Assembly: GCF_017652985.1 (NCBI RefSeq)
Contig: NZ_JAGGDJ010000031.1
Span: forward strand, 1-64,000
Length of the DNA: 64,000 bases
From: Paenibacillus artemisiicola
Lineage (GTDB): Bacteria > Bacillota > Bacilli > Paenibacillales > Paenibacillaceae
Direction: 5' to 3'
Both the position numbers and the translations under genes were made by a program. Below are positions 9,902 to 17,884 of this stretch, in pieces (the first letter of the stretch is position 1; each line of letters begins with the position of its first letter). Below the pieces are notes generated by a model. That model had not been told where the DNA came from. It saw nothing but the letters and a program-made list of their open reading frames with translations, and ran no database searches.

Positions 9902-10231
9902 TCAAGCGGCCATGCCGCGGCACGCCTTCGCGCAGGCGAAGCACGCCTCGGCGCAGAGGCGGCAGTGCTCGCTCGCGTGCTTCAGGCACGTCTCGCCGCA
10001 CGCCTCGCAGGCGTCGGCGCACAGCCGGCAGAGCGCCCGCGCGTACGAGCTGCCCCGGTCCAGCGCCTGCGCAGCGAAGGCGCACAGATCGGCGCATTCG
10101 CGGTTATGGCGGATGCAGTCGGCCATCATCGGCGCCTCCTCCTCGCGCAGACAGGCGTCGAAGCAGTGGTTGCACGCCTGCATGCAGGCCAGGCATTGCG
10201 CGATGCATTGTTCGATTTGTTCCCGTGACAT
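9902..10231 (-). CDS. Four-helix-bundle cysteine-rich copper-binding protein (Csp/DUF326-like)
   Basis: 109 aa with 19 cysteines, almost all spaced CxxC or CxxxC along predicted helices (C9, C13, C16, C20, C23, C27, C39, C46, C50, then C68 to C104). This is the pattern of copper storage proteins (Csp) and DUF326, which line the core of a four-helix bundle with thiolates and bind many Cu(I) ions. There is no signal peptide, so a cytosolic Csp3-like role is likely. AAGGAGG lies 9 nt before the ATG, and a strong terminator follows. It is monocistronic and no copper regulator is adjacent. Confidence 0.85.
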   Translation of the reverse strand: MSREQIEQCIAQCLACMQACNHCFDACLREEEAPMMADCIRHNRECADLCAFAAQALDRGSSYARALCRLCADACEACGETCLKHASEHCRLCAEACFACAKACRGMAA

Positions 10232-10349
10232 GGCGGAAGCCCTCCTTCGGCGGTTCGTTTTTCATTGCTTTATTACCCCGCCGGAGCCGATTGAAGCGGC
10301 TGAAGCGCGTCCGGTTTGCAAGAACCCCACCTTCCAAGGAGGACATGGC

Positions 10350-10682
10350 ATGCTGCTGGTCGATCTGATTTTTTTCGCGCTGGAGCTGTGCGCCCTCGCG
10401 GCGTTCTGCTACTGGGGCTTCCATCTGAAGGGCGCCGAGACGTGGGTCCGGACGCTGGCGGGCATCGGGTCTCCGGTGCTGGTCGCCGTCTTCTGGGGCA
10501 CGTTCGTCGCGCCGAAGGCGCGCGTCCCCGTCCGGCCGCTCGTCCGCTTCGCGCTGCAGCTGCTCGTCTTCGCCGCGGCGGCCGCCGTGCTGCACGGATC
10601 GGGACAGCGGAAGCTCGCGACGCTGTTCCTGCTCGTCGCGATCGTCGAGGTCGTGCTCTCGCACAAACTCAAAAAAGGATAG
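10350..10682 (+). CDS. YrdB/DUF2568-type small membrane protein
   Basis: 110 aa with four predicted membrane helices (residues ~3-22, 36-52, 66-82, 88-104) and a WG(F)...PVLVAVFWGTFVAPKA core, as in the YrdB (DUF2568) family of unknown function. The internal ATG at 10350 is chosen because AAGGAGG lies 7 nt before it; the open frame upstream is a shadow. Single gene with its own terminator. Confidence 0.8.
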   Translation: MLLVDLIFFALELCALAAFCYWGFHLKGAETWVRTLAGIGSPVLVAVFWGTFVAPKARVPVRPLVRFALQLLVFAAAAAVLHGSGQRKLATLFLLVAIVEVVLSHKLKKG

Positions 10683-10691
10683 CGAACCGAA

Positions 10692-10718
10692 ACGGCTGCA
10701 TGCGCGGTCGTTTTTTTT
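10692..10718 (+). terminator. Intrinsic terminator after the YrdB-like gene
   Basis: ACGGCTGC pairs with GCGGTCGT (8 bp including two G-T wobbles, 4-nt loop), followed by eight T. Confidence 0.8.
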
Positions 10719-10829
10719 GTCGTCCCTGGCCACAAGCCCGTCGGAACCGCCGGAACCCGATATGGAATAATTCCCATAAGTTGCGGAACGCTAAGCTTGC
10801 CAATATCCGCCGCGAGGGACGTAACCGTT

Positions 10830-11621
10830 ATGGATAACTACCGGAATCTCGAAAATAAATTCCGCCGCTATAAGGCGCATGTCAGCATCGCCGGCACGAC
10901 CCAGATCCACTTGCGGAACCCGTACATCATCGCCTGGTGGTCGGCGGCTTTCCCCGGCTTCGGCCACCTGATCTTAAGCAAATATTTGCGCGGCTTGGTG
11001 CTGTTCATGTGGGAGGTCGTGGTCAATTACAACGCCAAAATCAACCTGGCCATGGTTCAATCCTTTTGCGGCGACATCGAACTGGCGAAGCAAACCTTGG
11101 AACCGCGGTGGATGTTGATGTATATTCCGGTTTATCTATTCAGCATCTGGGACAGTTACCGCACCTGCATGGATATGAACAAAGTGTCGTTGCTCGCCGA
11201 ACGTGAAGACGCCCCCGTCAATTCCTTCGTCATCGGAGCGCTGGAAATCAATTACTTGGACAAGCGCACGCCGTTCATGTCGGTGCTGTGGTCGCTGTTT
11301 ATGCCCGGGCTCGGGCAGCTGCATATCCACCGCTTGCTGACCGCCTTTTTTTCGCTGGTGTGGACCATTATTTTCTTATACATGTCGAAGACGCTCGTCG
11401 CCGTCCATTTGCTCTTCCTCGGAGAGATTCATGCCGCTACGGCCGCGCTCGATGAACAATGGCTGCTCTATATGCCGTCCATGTGGGGGTTTGCCGTGTA
11501 CGATTCGTATATCAACACCGTCGAGAACAACAAGCTGTTCGAATGGGAGCAGCAATCGTTTCTCAAAAAAAAGTTTCAATCGCCGGGCTTCAAGATCAAG
11601 AAAGGAAACGTGGTGAATTAA
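10830..11621 (+). CDS. Membrane protein with internal duplication (unknown function)
   Basis: 263 aa. Two copies of a membrane unit are visible: WSAAFPGFGHLILSKYLRG near residue 41 and WSLFMPGLGQLHIHRLLTA near residue 155. Each is followed by a hydrophobic helix, an acidic loop and an S/D-x-WDSY or YDSY block. The PGxGqL motif before a pair of membrane helices resembles TM2/DUF5683-type proteins. The start at 10830 begins MDNYRNLENKF; GAGGG lies 11 nt upstream, so initiation looks weak. A C-terminal Lys-rich tail (FLKKKFQSPGFKIKKG) is cytoplasmic. It is followed after 5 nt by a second membrane gene. I do not recognise a function. Confidence 0.7.
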   Translation: MDNYRNLENKFRRYKAHVSIAGTTQIHLRNPYIIAWWSAAFPGFGHLILSKYLRGLVLFMWEVVVNYNAKINLAMVQSFCGDIELAKQTLEPRWMLMYIPVYLFSIWDSYRTCMDMNKVSLLAEREDAPVNSFVIGALEINYLDKRTPFMSVLWSLFMPGLGQLHIHRLLTAFFSLVWTIIFLYMSKTLVAVHLLFLGEIHAATAALDEQWLLYMPSMWGFAVYDSYINTVENNKLFEWEQQSFLKKKFQSPGFKIKKGNVVN

Positions 11622-11626
11622 TCGAC

Positions 11627-12097
11627 ATGCTGCAAATCTTCTCGACCTTCGAGCATTCGGCAAGCCTGGAGCTGGCGATCAGCTCGCTGGAGAATAACGG
11701 CGTGAACAAGGAACGGATCTTTGCGGTGCCGCTGACGAATCGCAAATCGGAACGCAGATTGTTCGACAGCACGCACAACGAAGACGGCATTTCGCTGCTC
11801 AGTACCGGGGCCGCGTTAGGAACCGCCTTCGCCGTGGTCGGAGCGAGCGTAGGCTTCCGGCTGGCGTGGGGTCCCATCTACTGGGGACTGATCGGGACCG
11901 CGGGCGGGTTCCTGTTAGGGTTTCTGATCGACTGGTTTTACTATAAAGTCGTCAAGAAAAAGCAGCGCCTGCTGCGCGGGAAGAATTCCGAGGTCATCCT
12001 GATCGTGGAGTGCCCGGAAGATCAAGGCGATCTGGTGGAGCATATCCTGTGGCACCATTTTGCTTTCGGATTGGCAAGAGTCCAATCCCAGGCATGA
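11627..12097 (+). CDS. Small membrane protein coupled to the upstream gene (unknown function)
   Basis: 156 aa. A cytoplasmic N-terminal half with an alpha/beta pattern (FSTFEHSASLELAISSLENNG), two membrane helices at residues ~58-82 and 85-104 with glycine-rich GAALGTAFAVVGASVG, then a basic turn and a second soluble part (EVILIVECPEDQGDLVEHIL). The two soluble parts look like halves of a small sensory fold around the membrane hairpin. The ATG lies only 5 nt after the preceding stop with no good ribosome binding site of its own, so it is probably translated by coupling. Function unknown. Confidence 0.65.
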   Translation: MLQIFSTFEHSASLELAISSLENNGVNKERIFAVPLTNRKSERRLFDSTHNEDGISLLSTGAALGTAFAVVGASVGFRLAWGPIYWGLIGTAGGFLLGFLIDWFYYKVVKKKQRLLRGKNSEVILIVECPEDQGDLVEHILWHHFAFGLARVQSQA

Positions 12098-12166
12098 ACG
12101 CGCCGTTCCCGCTATCTCCCTCCCCCTAGCGCGCCTACACTTAGATTGCCTTCCCGCTTACATACA

Positions 12167-12200
12167 GAAAAAGGACACCCCAACCGTGTTGAGATGTCCT
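12167..12200 (-). terminator. Intrinsic terminator of the CzrA/CDF operon
   Basis: On the minus strand AGGACA..CAAC pairs with GTTG..TGTCCT (13 bp with three G-T pairs, 3-nt loop), followed by TTTTT. Confidence 0.85.
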
Positions 12201-12277
12201 GCCTCCATAGCGCCTGATTCCTTAGTCAAGCTTGCGCGGAACCTGCCCCGTACGCCTTTCGCCGCAGCCCCCGGCGC

Positions 12278-13279
12278 TTAATGCGCGTGACCGTGAGCGG
12301 TCTCGGCAACGCGGGCATGATGATGGTCGTGCGCCGGCTCCGAGCCGTCGCACAGCATCGTCTTGGCGTGCGGATGCCCGTCGTCCTCCATCTGCACCGT
12401 GCAGTGGCCGATGCCGAGATGCAGCAGCCGGTGCTCGATTTCCCGCAGCATCGCCTGGCTGCCGCCGATCGTGGCCGTGCCGTCCAGCGTAACGTGGCAG
12501 CAGAGCGCGTTTTTGCCGCTCGTGATGCTCCACACGTGCAGGTCGTGCACGCCGCGGACGCCCTCCACGCCTTGAATCGCCTCCGCCACCTTCTTCAGAT
12601 CGACGTCCTTGGGCGTCGCCTCCATGAGGATGCGGATCGTGTCGCGGACGAGGCCGATCGCGCCGTAGGCGATCAAGAACGCGATCAGGACGCTCAGGAT
12701 CGGGTCGACGACGTACCACCCCGTAAAGTGGATGATGATCCCGCCCACGATGACTCCCGCCGAAGCCGCCGCGTCGCCGAGCATGTGAAGCACCGCGCTC
12801 TTGACGTTGACGTTGTCCTCCTTGCTGAGGCCGAGCCCGAGGTACAGGTTCATGACGAGCCCGACGCCCGCGCCGATGAACATCCACGTGCTGCCGACTT
12901 CCTGCGGGGACTGGAACCGTTGGATCGCCTCCCACAGAATGACGAACGCGATCAGGATGAGCGAGACCGCGTTGATGAACGCCGCGAGAATGCCGGAGCG
13001 ATGGTAGCCGAACGTGTAGCCCTCGGACGGCGCCTTGAGCGACTGCTTCATCGCGTACCAGGACAGGCCGATCGCCGCGATGTCGGTCAGGACGTGGCCA
13101 GCGTCCGACAGCAGCGCCAGGCTGTGCGAGATCAAGCCCCCGACGACCTCCACCGCGAGGATGATGAAGCTGAGGAAGAACGCCTGTTTCATTTTGCCGA
13201 TCGGCGCATGCGAGTGAAAGACGTCGCCGTGGCCGTGGCTATGGCCGTGCCCGTGGGCATGGTGATGACTGTGGCTCAT
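12278..13279 (-). CDS. czcD: Cation diffusion facilitator (CzcD-like Zn/Co/Cd efflux)
   Basis: 333 aa. A His-rich N-terminus (MSHSHHHAHGHGHSHGHGD) is followed by six membrane helices and a C-terminal metal-binding regulatory domain (residues ~215-300, with VHDLHVWSITSGKNALCCHV). Two HxxxD transport-site pairs are visible: GHVLTD in TM2 and HMLGD in TM5. These define the zinc-type CDF family, which exchanges Zn(II) for protons. The tail again is His-rich (HDHHH...HGHAH). AAAGGAG lies 9 nt before the ATG. It follows the ArsR-type gene by 14 bp and is its natural target. Confidence 0.92.
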   Translation of the reverse strand: MSHSHHHAHGHGHSHGHGDVFHSHAPIGKMKQAFFLSFIILAVEVVGGLISHSLALLSDAGHVLTDIAAIGLSWYAMKQSLKAPSEGYTFGYHRSGILAAFINAVSLILIAFVILWEAIQRFQSPQEVGSTWMFIGAGVGLVMNLYLGLGLSKEDNVNVKSAVLHMLGDAAASAGVIVGGIIIHFTGWYVVDPILSVLIAFLIAYGAIGLVRDTIRILMEATPKDVDLKKVAEAIQGVEGVRGVHDLHVWSITSGKNALCCHVTLDGTATIGGSQAMLREIEHRLLHLGIGHCTVQMEDDGHPHAKTMLCDGSEPAHDHHHARVAETAHGHAH

Positions 13280-13293
13280 CTGCGGATTCTCCT

Positions 13294-13677
13294 TTAGGCT
13301 TGATGCGCCGCGTGCGCGAGCCCGGTCTCGAACAGCGTCAGCACGTGCTCGTCGTCGATGCTGTAATAGACTTGGCGGCCGACCTTGCGCCGCTTGATGA
13401 GCGCGAGGTTCTTCAGATAGCGCAGCTGATGCGAGATCGAGGATTGCGTCATCTCCAGCACGGCGGCCAGGTCGCAGACGCACATCTCCGCGTGGATCAG
13501 CGTATGCACGATGCGCAGCCGCGTCGGATCGCCCAGCGCCTGATAGAAATTCGCCATCCGCTGCACCATGTCGTGGCCCAGCTGGATCTTGGCCGCTTCC
13601 GCGACCACGTCGTCGTGAATGATCGTGACGTCGCAGCACTCCTTATCCTTCGCTTCCGCCGTAATCAGGTCTTCCAT
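13294..13677 (-). CDS. ArsR/SmtB-family metal-responsive repressor (CzrA/CadC-like)
   Basis: 127 aa from the ATG at 13677 (a GTG 9 nt further upstream is possible). The winged HTH contains LGDPTRLRIVHTL and MTQSSISHQLRYLK. Two metal sites are visible: an alpha3-type CVC (C66, C68, with C14 and C15 near the N-terminus) and a full alpha5-type D109-x-H111-x10-H122-x2-H125 set as in CzrA. Alpha5 occupancy by zinc causes derepression in known CzrA proteins; the CVC pair with the N-terminal cysteines is the CadC cadmium/lead site. Having both suggests wide metal sensing. It is the first gene of the repressor/exporter operon, under the inverted repeat just upstream. Confidence 0.9.
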   Translation of the reverse strand: MEDLITAEAKDKECCDVTIIHDDVVAEAAKIQLGHDMVQRMANFYQALGDPTRLRIVHTLIHAEMCVCDLAAVLEMTQSSISHQLRYLKNLALIKRRKVGRQVYYSIDDEHVLTLFETGLAHAAHQA

Positions 13678-13709
13678 CGCCGCCACCCCGAATCGTAATT
13701 ATTATGATT

Positions 13710-13735
13710 AATATATGAGCAAGTATTCATATATT
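13710..13735. promoter_or_regulatory. SmtB/CzrA-type 12-2-12 operator
   Basis: AATATATGAGCA, two bases, then TATTCATATATT: an inverted repeat with 10 of 12 positions matched, the classic ArsR/SmtB operator layout. It lies 33 bp upstream of the repressor start in an AT-rich island, so the repressor should control its own operon. Confidence 0.88.
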
Positions 13736-13870
13736 GAGTGTAGCATAGGGAAGGCCCAGCATTCAAGCATTTGCCATTTCGCCGGCCGTTATTCCGTCCC
13801 GCGCATCCGTTCCGCGGCCCGAACGATGAACGCGCGCTTGCATGTACCGCGAATCCGCGCAAACGGTACA

Positions 13871-13932
13871 CGGAGAGAAACCGGGCCGCCTGTGGCCGGG
13901 CCTGTGCTGGCCCGTGGCCGGGCTTCTCTCCG
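13871..13932. repeat. Long imperfect inverted repeat
   Basis: GGAGAGAA and TTCTCTCC enclose a second GC-rich hairpin (GGGCC/GGCCC). It lies ~65 nt after the primase-like gene stop on the minus strand and has no T-run on either side. It could be a factor-dependent terminator or a processing hairpin. The rest of 13736-13995 shows no gene. Confidence 0.5.
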
Positions 13933-13995
13933 CGGTAGAATGGTCGCCGCTGTCCGCCCAGGATAACGGGCCGCGGGGGCCCGGCCTGCGGCGGC

Positions 13996-14838
13996 TTAAA
14001 GGGTTAAGGACAGCTTCCGGATCAGCTCGGCCTGCGTATACGGCCGCTTCCGTCCCCAGCGCTTCACGCGGACGAGGTACGGGCTGGCCGGGTTTTTCCG
14101 GTGATGGAAGCCGGGCACGCGCATGACGCGGGCGAGGTCCGTGATTTTGGGATCGGAATTGAACTTGCGGGCGAGCGCCCGCTGGATGGCCACGAACCGG
14201 CCGAGCTTCCCGCCGCGGATGGCCCAGTACACGTGGAAGCCGTTCTTCGTCTCGACGATCATCGCGCCGCGGATGCGCTCCCGGTGTTTGGCGAGAAAGC
14301 GCCGTTTCAGCTGGCGCACGCGCCGTTTGCCCCGCAGGGCGACCAGCACGTAACGCTCCTGCGATGTGCGCGTCACGGTCACCGATTCGATCTGCTCCGC
14401 GGAATCGGCCTGCAGCTCCTGCATGCGGCGCTCCGCCTCCTCGCCCGTCCGGTACGTCTCGACGAGCTTGTTGAGATCGACGTCGATGAAATGGGCGCGG
14501 ACCCCCTGGAAGTCGCCCCGGTCCCGTTCCCGGTAATTGACGGTCATGAACACCGCGTAGCCTTCCTTGTTCATTTGCAGCAGCGGCACGCTGCGCTTCG
14601 CGCGGGTGTACAGCGTGACCTGCGACAGCCGGCGCTCCAGCCGCTTCATCGGCTTGTGCAGCGTCATCGCCCGCGCCTTGCTCTGCGAGGTGGGCGCGGG
14701 CTTGCGCGACATCGTATCGTGGACGAGCGTGAAATGCAAGGTTTGGTTTCGTTTGCACCCGAGCTTCTTGATATACTGCCGGAATTGGCGGGAACGCAGC
14801 CGCATGCGGGCGGCATGCAGGCTCAAGCGCTGCTCCAC
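13996..14838 (-). CDS. Orphan RepB-like primase (archaeo-eukaryotic primase superfamily)
   Basis: 280 aa from a GTG start that has GAGGG 10 nt upstream. The motif chain fits the RepB/AEP primase fold: RAHFIDVDLNK (D119-x-D121, the metal-binding pair), ETKNGFHVYW (H202, the sxH motif) and ITDLARVMRVPGFHHRKNP, a block typical of plasmid RepB-type primases. Such proteins make RNA or DNA primers for plasmid or phage replication. The N-terminal 60 residues are very basic. No replication initiator, helicase or integrase lies nearby, so this is either a relic of a mobile element or a chromosomal primase with its own role. A weaker GTG start at 14871 is possible. Confidence 0.65.
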   Translation of the reverse strand: MEQRLSLHAARMRLRSRQFRQYIKKLGCKRNQTLHFTLVHDTMSRKPAPTSQSKARAMTLHKPMKRLERRLSQVTLYTRAKRSVPLLQMNKEGYAVFMTVNYRERDRGDFQGVRAHFIDVDLNKLVETYRTGEEAERRMQELQADSAEQIESVTVTRTSQERYVLVALRGKRRVRQLKRRFLAKHRERIRGAMIVETKNGFHVYWAIRGGKLGRFVAIQRALARKFNSDPKITDLARVMRVPGFHHRKNPASPYLVRVKRWGRKRPYTQAELIRKLSLTL

Positions 14839-15050
14839 GGTATCACATCCCTCTGTGTAGGCTGACGTCACGCGTCGATTGTGGCTTAACCAATCTTATT
14901 CCGCGGGGCCGCCGCGCGTGTGGTCGCCCGTACCGGTGGCGCGGGCGGAACGGCAGCCCGCCAAGCCCCGCGGCGCCGCGAGGCGCCGGTCCGCGCGGCG
15001 TAGGTTCGCGCGGCCGGGTTCGGTTTCCCGCGGCGCGGCGCGCGGGACGC

Positions 15051-15091
15051 AAAAAAGGGATGGACCGGCCGCAGGCCGATCCATCCCTTAT
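15051..15091 (-). terminator. Intrinsic terminator at the end of the mannoside operon
   Basis: GGGATGGA..CGGCC pairs with GGCCG..TCCATCCC around a short loop; on the minus strand it is followed by six T. Confidence 0.92.
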
Positions 15092-15133
15092 TGTCGTTTA
15101 TACTTCATGCCGTTAACGGCTCGCGCCGCCCGC

Positions 15134-17884
15134 TTACGGCGCGATCGTGAGGCCCGCCGTGTAAATCTCGCACGGCCCGAGGTCCGCCGCGAACGCCCCG
15201 TTCGCGTCCGATGCCGCGAGCCGCTCGCCGGCGCGCTCGAGCACGTCGCTCGCGTACGCCGCGCCGACCGGGCCGACGTTCGGCCGCACGCGCAGCGCCG
15301 CCGCTTCCGGACGCATGTTGAACCAGCGCAGCATGAGGTCGCCTTCCTCGGCGATCTTCGCCGAGGAGAACGCGACGCCTTCGCCGTCCCACGCCAGGAA
15401 CGCGTGCTCCGGCGCGAGCGCGCCGTCGTGCACGCCGGTCTGCACGGCCGTCCACGGCGTCTGGAACTGGTACGCGGCCGCGAACGCGCCCGCCGCCGCG
15501 CCGTCGCCGCTATGCGGCAGGATCAGCAGCTCGGTCGCGTGCTCGCCGAGGCATTGCGCCTCCGGCGTCGGGAAGACGCCCCAGTCGCCGAGCTCGGCGA
15601 CGGCGCGGAGCAGCGTGACGGAGATCGTGTTGCGCCCGTCGCGCAGCACCTCGTACTCGTTCAAGCCCTTGTTCGCGATCGTGAGCCCGTGCGCGCCGTC
15701 GCTGACGTCCGCGAACGCCTGCTGATGCTGCGCGTTGCTCGGGTTCTCCCACTCGGCGGCCGGCTCGTTGTCGCGGACCGCCACCTCGAAGATCGCGTCG
15801 GCCCGGTGCACGGACGCCGCCAGGTCGGTCGGGAACAGCGCGCGCACGCGGTGGTCCTTCGCCCGGTTGTCGAACGTCGTGCGGACGCCGACGCCTTGGC
15901 CGGAACGCTCCAGGCTGACGACGGTGCGGATCGTGAACGGCACGAGCGCCTTCGACCGTCCGGCCTTGCGCTCCGGATAATAGACGGCTTCCTGCTTCTC
16001 CTGCTCGAACAGCTCGTCCGCCGAAGCCGGGATCGCCCATTCGTGCACGATCTCGAACGCCGCGCGGTACGGCGTGTCCTCGACGACGCGAATGCTCGCC
16101 GCGAGCCCTTTCGTCGTCAGCGCCGGCTCGCCGTCCGGCTGCTTGAACATGTATTCGTTGCCGATGTCGCCGGCGTCTTCATAGATGAGCAGGTCGCGGT
16201 ATGCGCGGCCGGTCGCGAGGTCCGTCACCGCGAGCGTGCCGTCCTCCGCGATCTCGACGCGCAGGTTCGCGTTCGCGAGCGCGCGCGGGCCGGCCACGAG
16301 GGACGGCGCCGGCGCCGCTTCGGCCGCGCCGTTCACCCAGGCGTACGTCTTCAGGCCGAGCGCCGGCACGCCGGCCGCCTCGAACGTCAGCCGCACGCGG
16401 CGCGCCCAGTACGGCTGGCGGAACTTGTCGTCCGGCAGGTCGTAATCGAACTGCAGGCCGAGGTCCTCCATCGTATAGGCCGCGGCGTTGCCTTCCGCGT
16501 CCACGAGCGTCCGCTCGCCGATGCGGTATTCCTTCATCATGCGAATCATCTCGCTCGGCGCGATGCCTTCGCGGTAATACACCCGCGCGACGTCGAGCTC
16601 GACCGTCACGGGGCCGCTCTTCGCCCAGCCCGTCGTGTTGAACACGACGAGCGGCAGCGCGTTCTGGCCGTGCCGCGCGAACGCGCTCGTGTCGACGGCG
16701 CCGGCGAGCGCGTGCTTGCTGTCGTCGACGATCGTCTCGGCGACGTGGCGGCTCTTATCGAACCGCGTGACCATCTCGCGGTGCACTTCGTCGACGCTGC
16801 AGCCGCAGATGCTGTCGTGCGGGTGGTTCTGCATGAGCGTCTTCCACGCGTATTTCAGCAGGTGATGCGGGTATTGGGCTTTGCCGGCCGCGTGCGCGAA
16901 CGCCGCGAGCGGCTCGGCGACCTTCTCGAGGATCGTCTGGCCGGCTTGGTTCATCTGCTTCAGGTACACGCGCGCGGACGCCGTGTTGACGAGCGTCGAC
17001 CAGCCGTCCGTCCGCTGGCTGCGCAGCTCGCCGCGCACGACCGACAGCTGCTTGTCCGCCAGCGACGCCTTCAGCGACGCCAGGTAGTCCGGGAAGTTCG
17101 AATGCACGAAGTCCGTGTCCGGATACAGCTTGCCCGCGACGCGGATCGCCTCCGGCAGATCCGTCTGGATCGGCTGGTGGTCGCAGCCGTTCATGAACAG
17201 CAGCTGGCCCGTCGAGGCGTACTTGCCGGCGTCGGACAGCTTGCGGTCCCAGTACGCCTTCGCTTCCGCTTCGTCCGTCGGCACTTCGTTGCCGTTGCTG
17301 TACCAGTTGGCGAACAGGATGCCGAGCACGCGCGAGCCGTCCGGCCCTTCCCAAATCAGCTCCGAGAAGGACGATTCGTAGGCGGCGTCCGACACCGTGT
17401 TGTTGAAGCCCGTCGGCTTGACGCCGCGGCCGAACACCGCGTTGTCGATGCCGGCCTGCTTCATGAGCTGCGGCGCCTGGCCGATGTTGCCGAACGTGTC
17501 GGGGAAATACCCGATCTTCGCGATCGTGCCGTAATGCGCGGCGTCCTGGTGGCCGATCTGCAGGTTCCGCACGTTCGCTTCGCTGCTCGTCAGGAACGCG
17601 TCCTGCAGCACGTACCACGGGCCGATGTGAATGCGGCCCTCGCGGATCCAGTGCTCCAGCCGTTCGCGGCGGTCGGGCCGTACCTGCAGGTAGTCCTCGA
17701 GAATGATCGTCTGTCCGTCGAGGTAGAAGCTGCGGTACTCGCCGTCGCGCTCGAGCGTGTCCATCAGGGTGTCCATGAGCGCGATCAGGCGCACGTGGTG
17801 CTTCTCGTAGGGCAAATACCATTCGCGGTCCCAGTGCGTGTGCGAGATGATATGGGCCGTTCTTCTATTGTCAGCGTTCGCCAA
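15134..17884 (-). CDS. GH38 alpha-mannosidase
   Basis: 916 aa. N-terminal GH38 motifs: HTHWDREWYLPYE (zinc ligands H17 and D19) and GYFPDTFGNIGQ with D129 as zinc ligand and nucleophile, then NHPHDSICGCSVDEVHREM, the second zinc-histidine region. C-terminal beta-sandwich domains follow. Bacterial relatives (MngB, SpGH38) hydrolyse alpha-1,2/1,3-linked mannose. There is no signal peptide, so it acts on imported oligosaccharides. The start is TTG, with AAGGAG 9 nt upstream, and overlaps the stop of the preceding GH-A gene by 14 bp. GH38 and GH125 together are known to trim high-mannose N-glycans in Firmicutes. It is the last gene of the operon. Confidence 0.93.
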   Translation of the reverse strand: MANADNRRTAHIISHTHWDREWYLPYEKHHVRLIALMDTLMDTLERDGEYRSFYLDGQTIILEDYLQVRPDRRERLEHWIREGRIHIGPWYVLQDAFLTSSEANVRNLQIGHQDAAHYGTIAKIGYFPDTFGNIGQAPQLMKQAGIDNAVFGRGVKPTGFNNTVSDAAYESSFSELIWEGPDGSRVLGILFANWYSNGNEVPTDEAEAKAYWDRKLSDAGKYASTGQLLFMNGCDHQPIQTDLPEAIRVAGKLYPDTDFVHSNFPDYLASLKASLADKQLSVVRGELRSQRTDGWSTLVNTASARVYLKQMNQAGQTILEKVAEPLAAFAHAAGKAQYPHHLLKYAWKTLMQNHPHDSICGCSVDEVHREMVTRFDKSRHVAETIVDDSKHALAGAVDTSAFARHGQNALPLVVFNTTGWAKSGPVTVELDVARVYYREGIAPSEMIRMMKEYRIGERTLVDAEGNAAAYTMEDLGLQFDYDLPDDKFRQPYWARRVRLTFEAAGVPALGLKTYAWVNGAAEAAPAPSLVAGPRALANANLRVEIAEDGTLAVTDLATGRAYRDLLIYEDAGDIGNEYMFKQPDGEPALTTKGLAASIRVVEDTPYRAAFEIVHEWAIPASADELFEQEKQEAVYYPERKAGRSKALVPFTIRTVVSLERSGQGVGVRTTFDNRAKDHRVRALFPTDLAASVHRADAIFEVAVRDNEPAAEWENPSNAQHQQAFADVSDGAHGLTIANKGLNEYEVLRDGRNTISVTLLRAVAELGDWGVFPTPEAQCLGEHATELLILPHSGDGAAAGAFAAAYQFQTPWTAVQTGVHDGALAPEHAFLAWDGEGVAFSSAKIAEEGDLMLRWFNMRPEAAALRVRPNVGPVGAAYASDVLERAGERLAASDANGAFAADLGPCEIYTAGLTIAP

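Noticed and set aside
13871-13932. Intrinsic terminator for the primase gene
   Set aside because: Strong inverted repeat, but no T-run on either strand.
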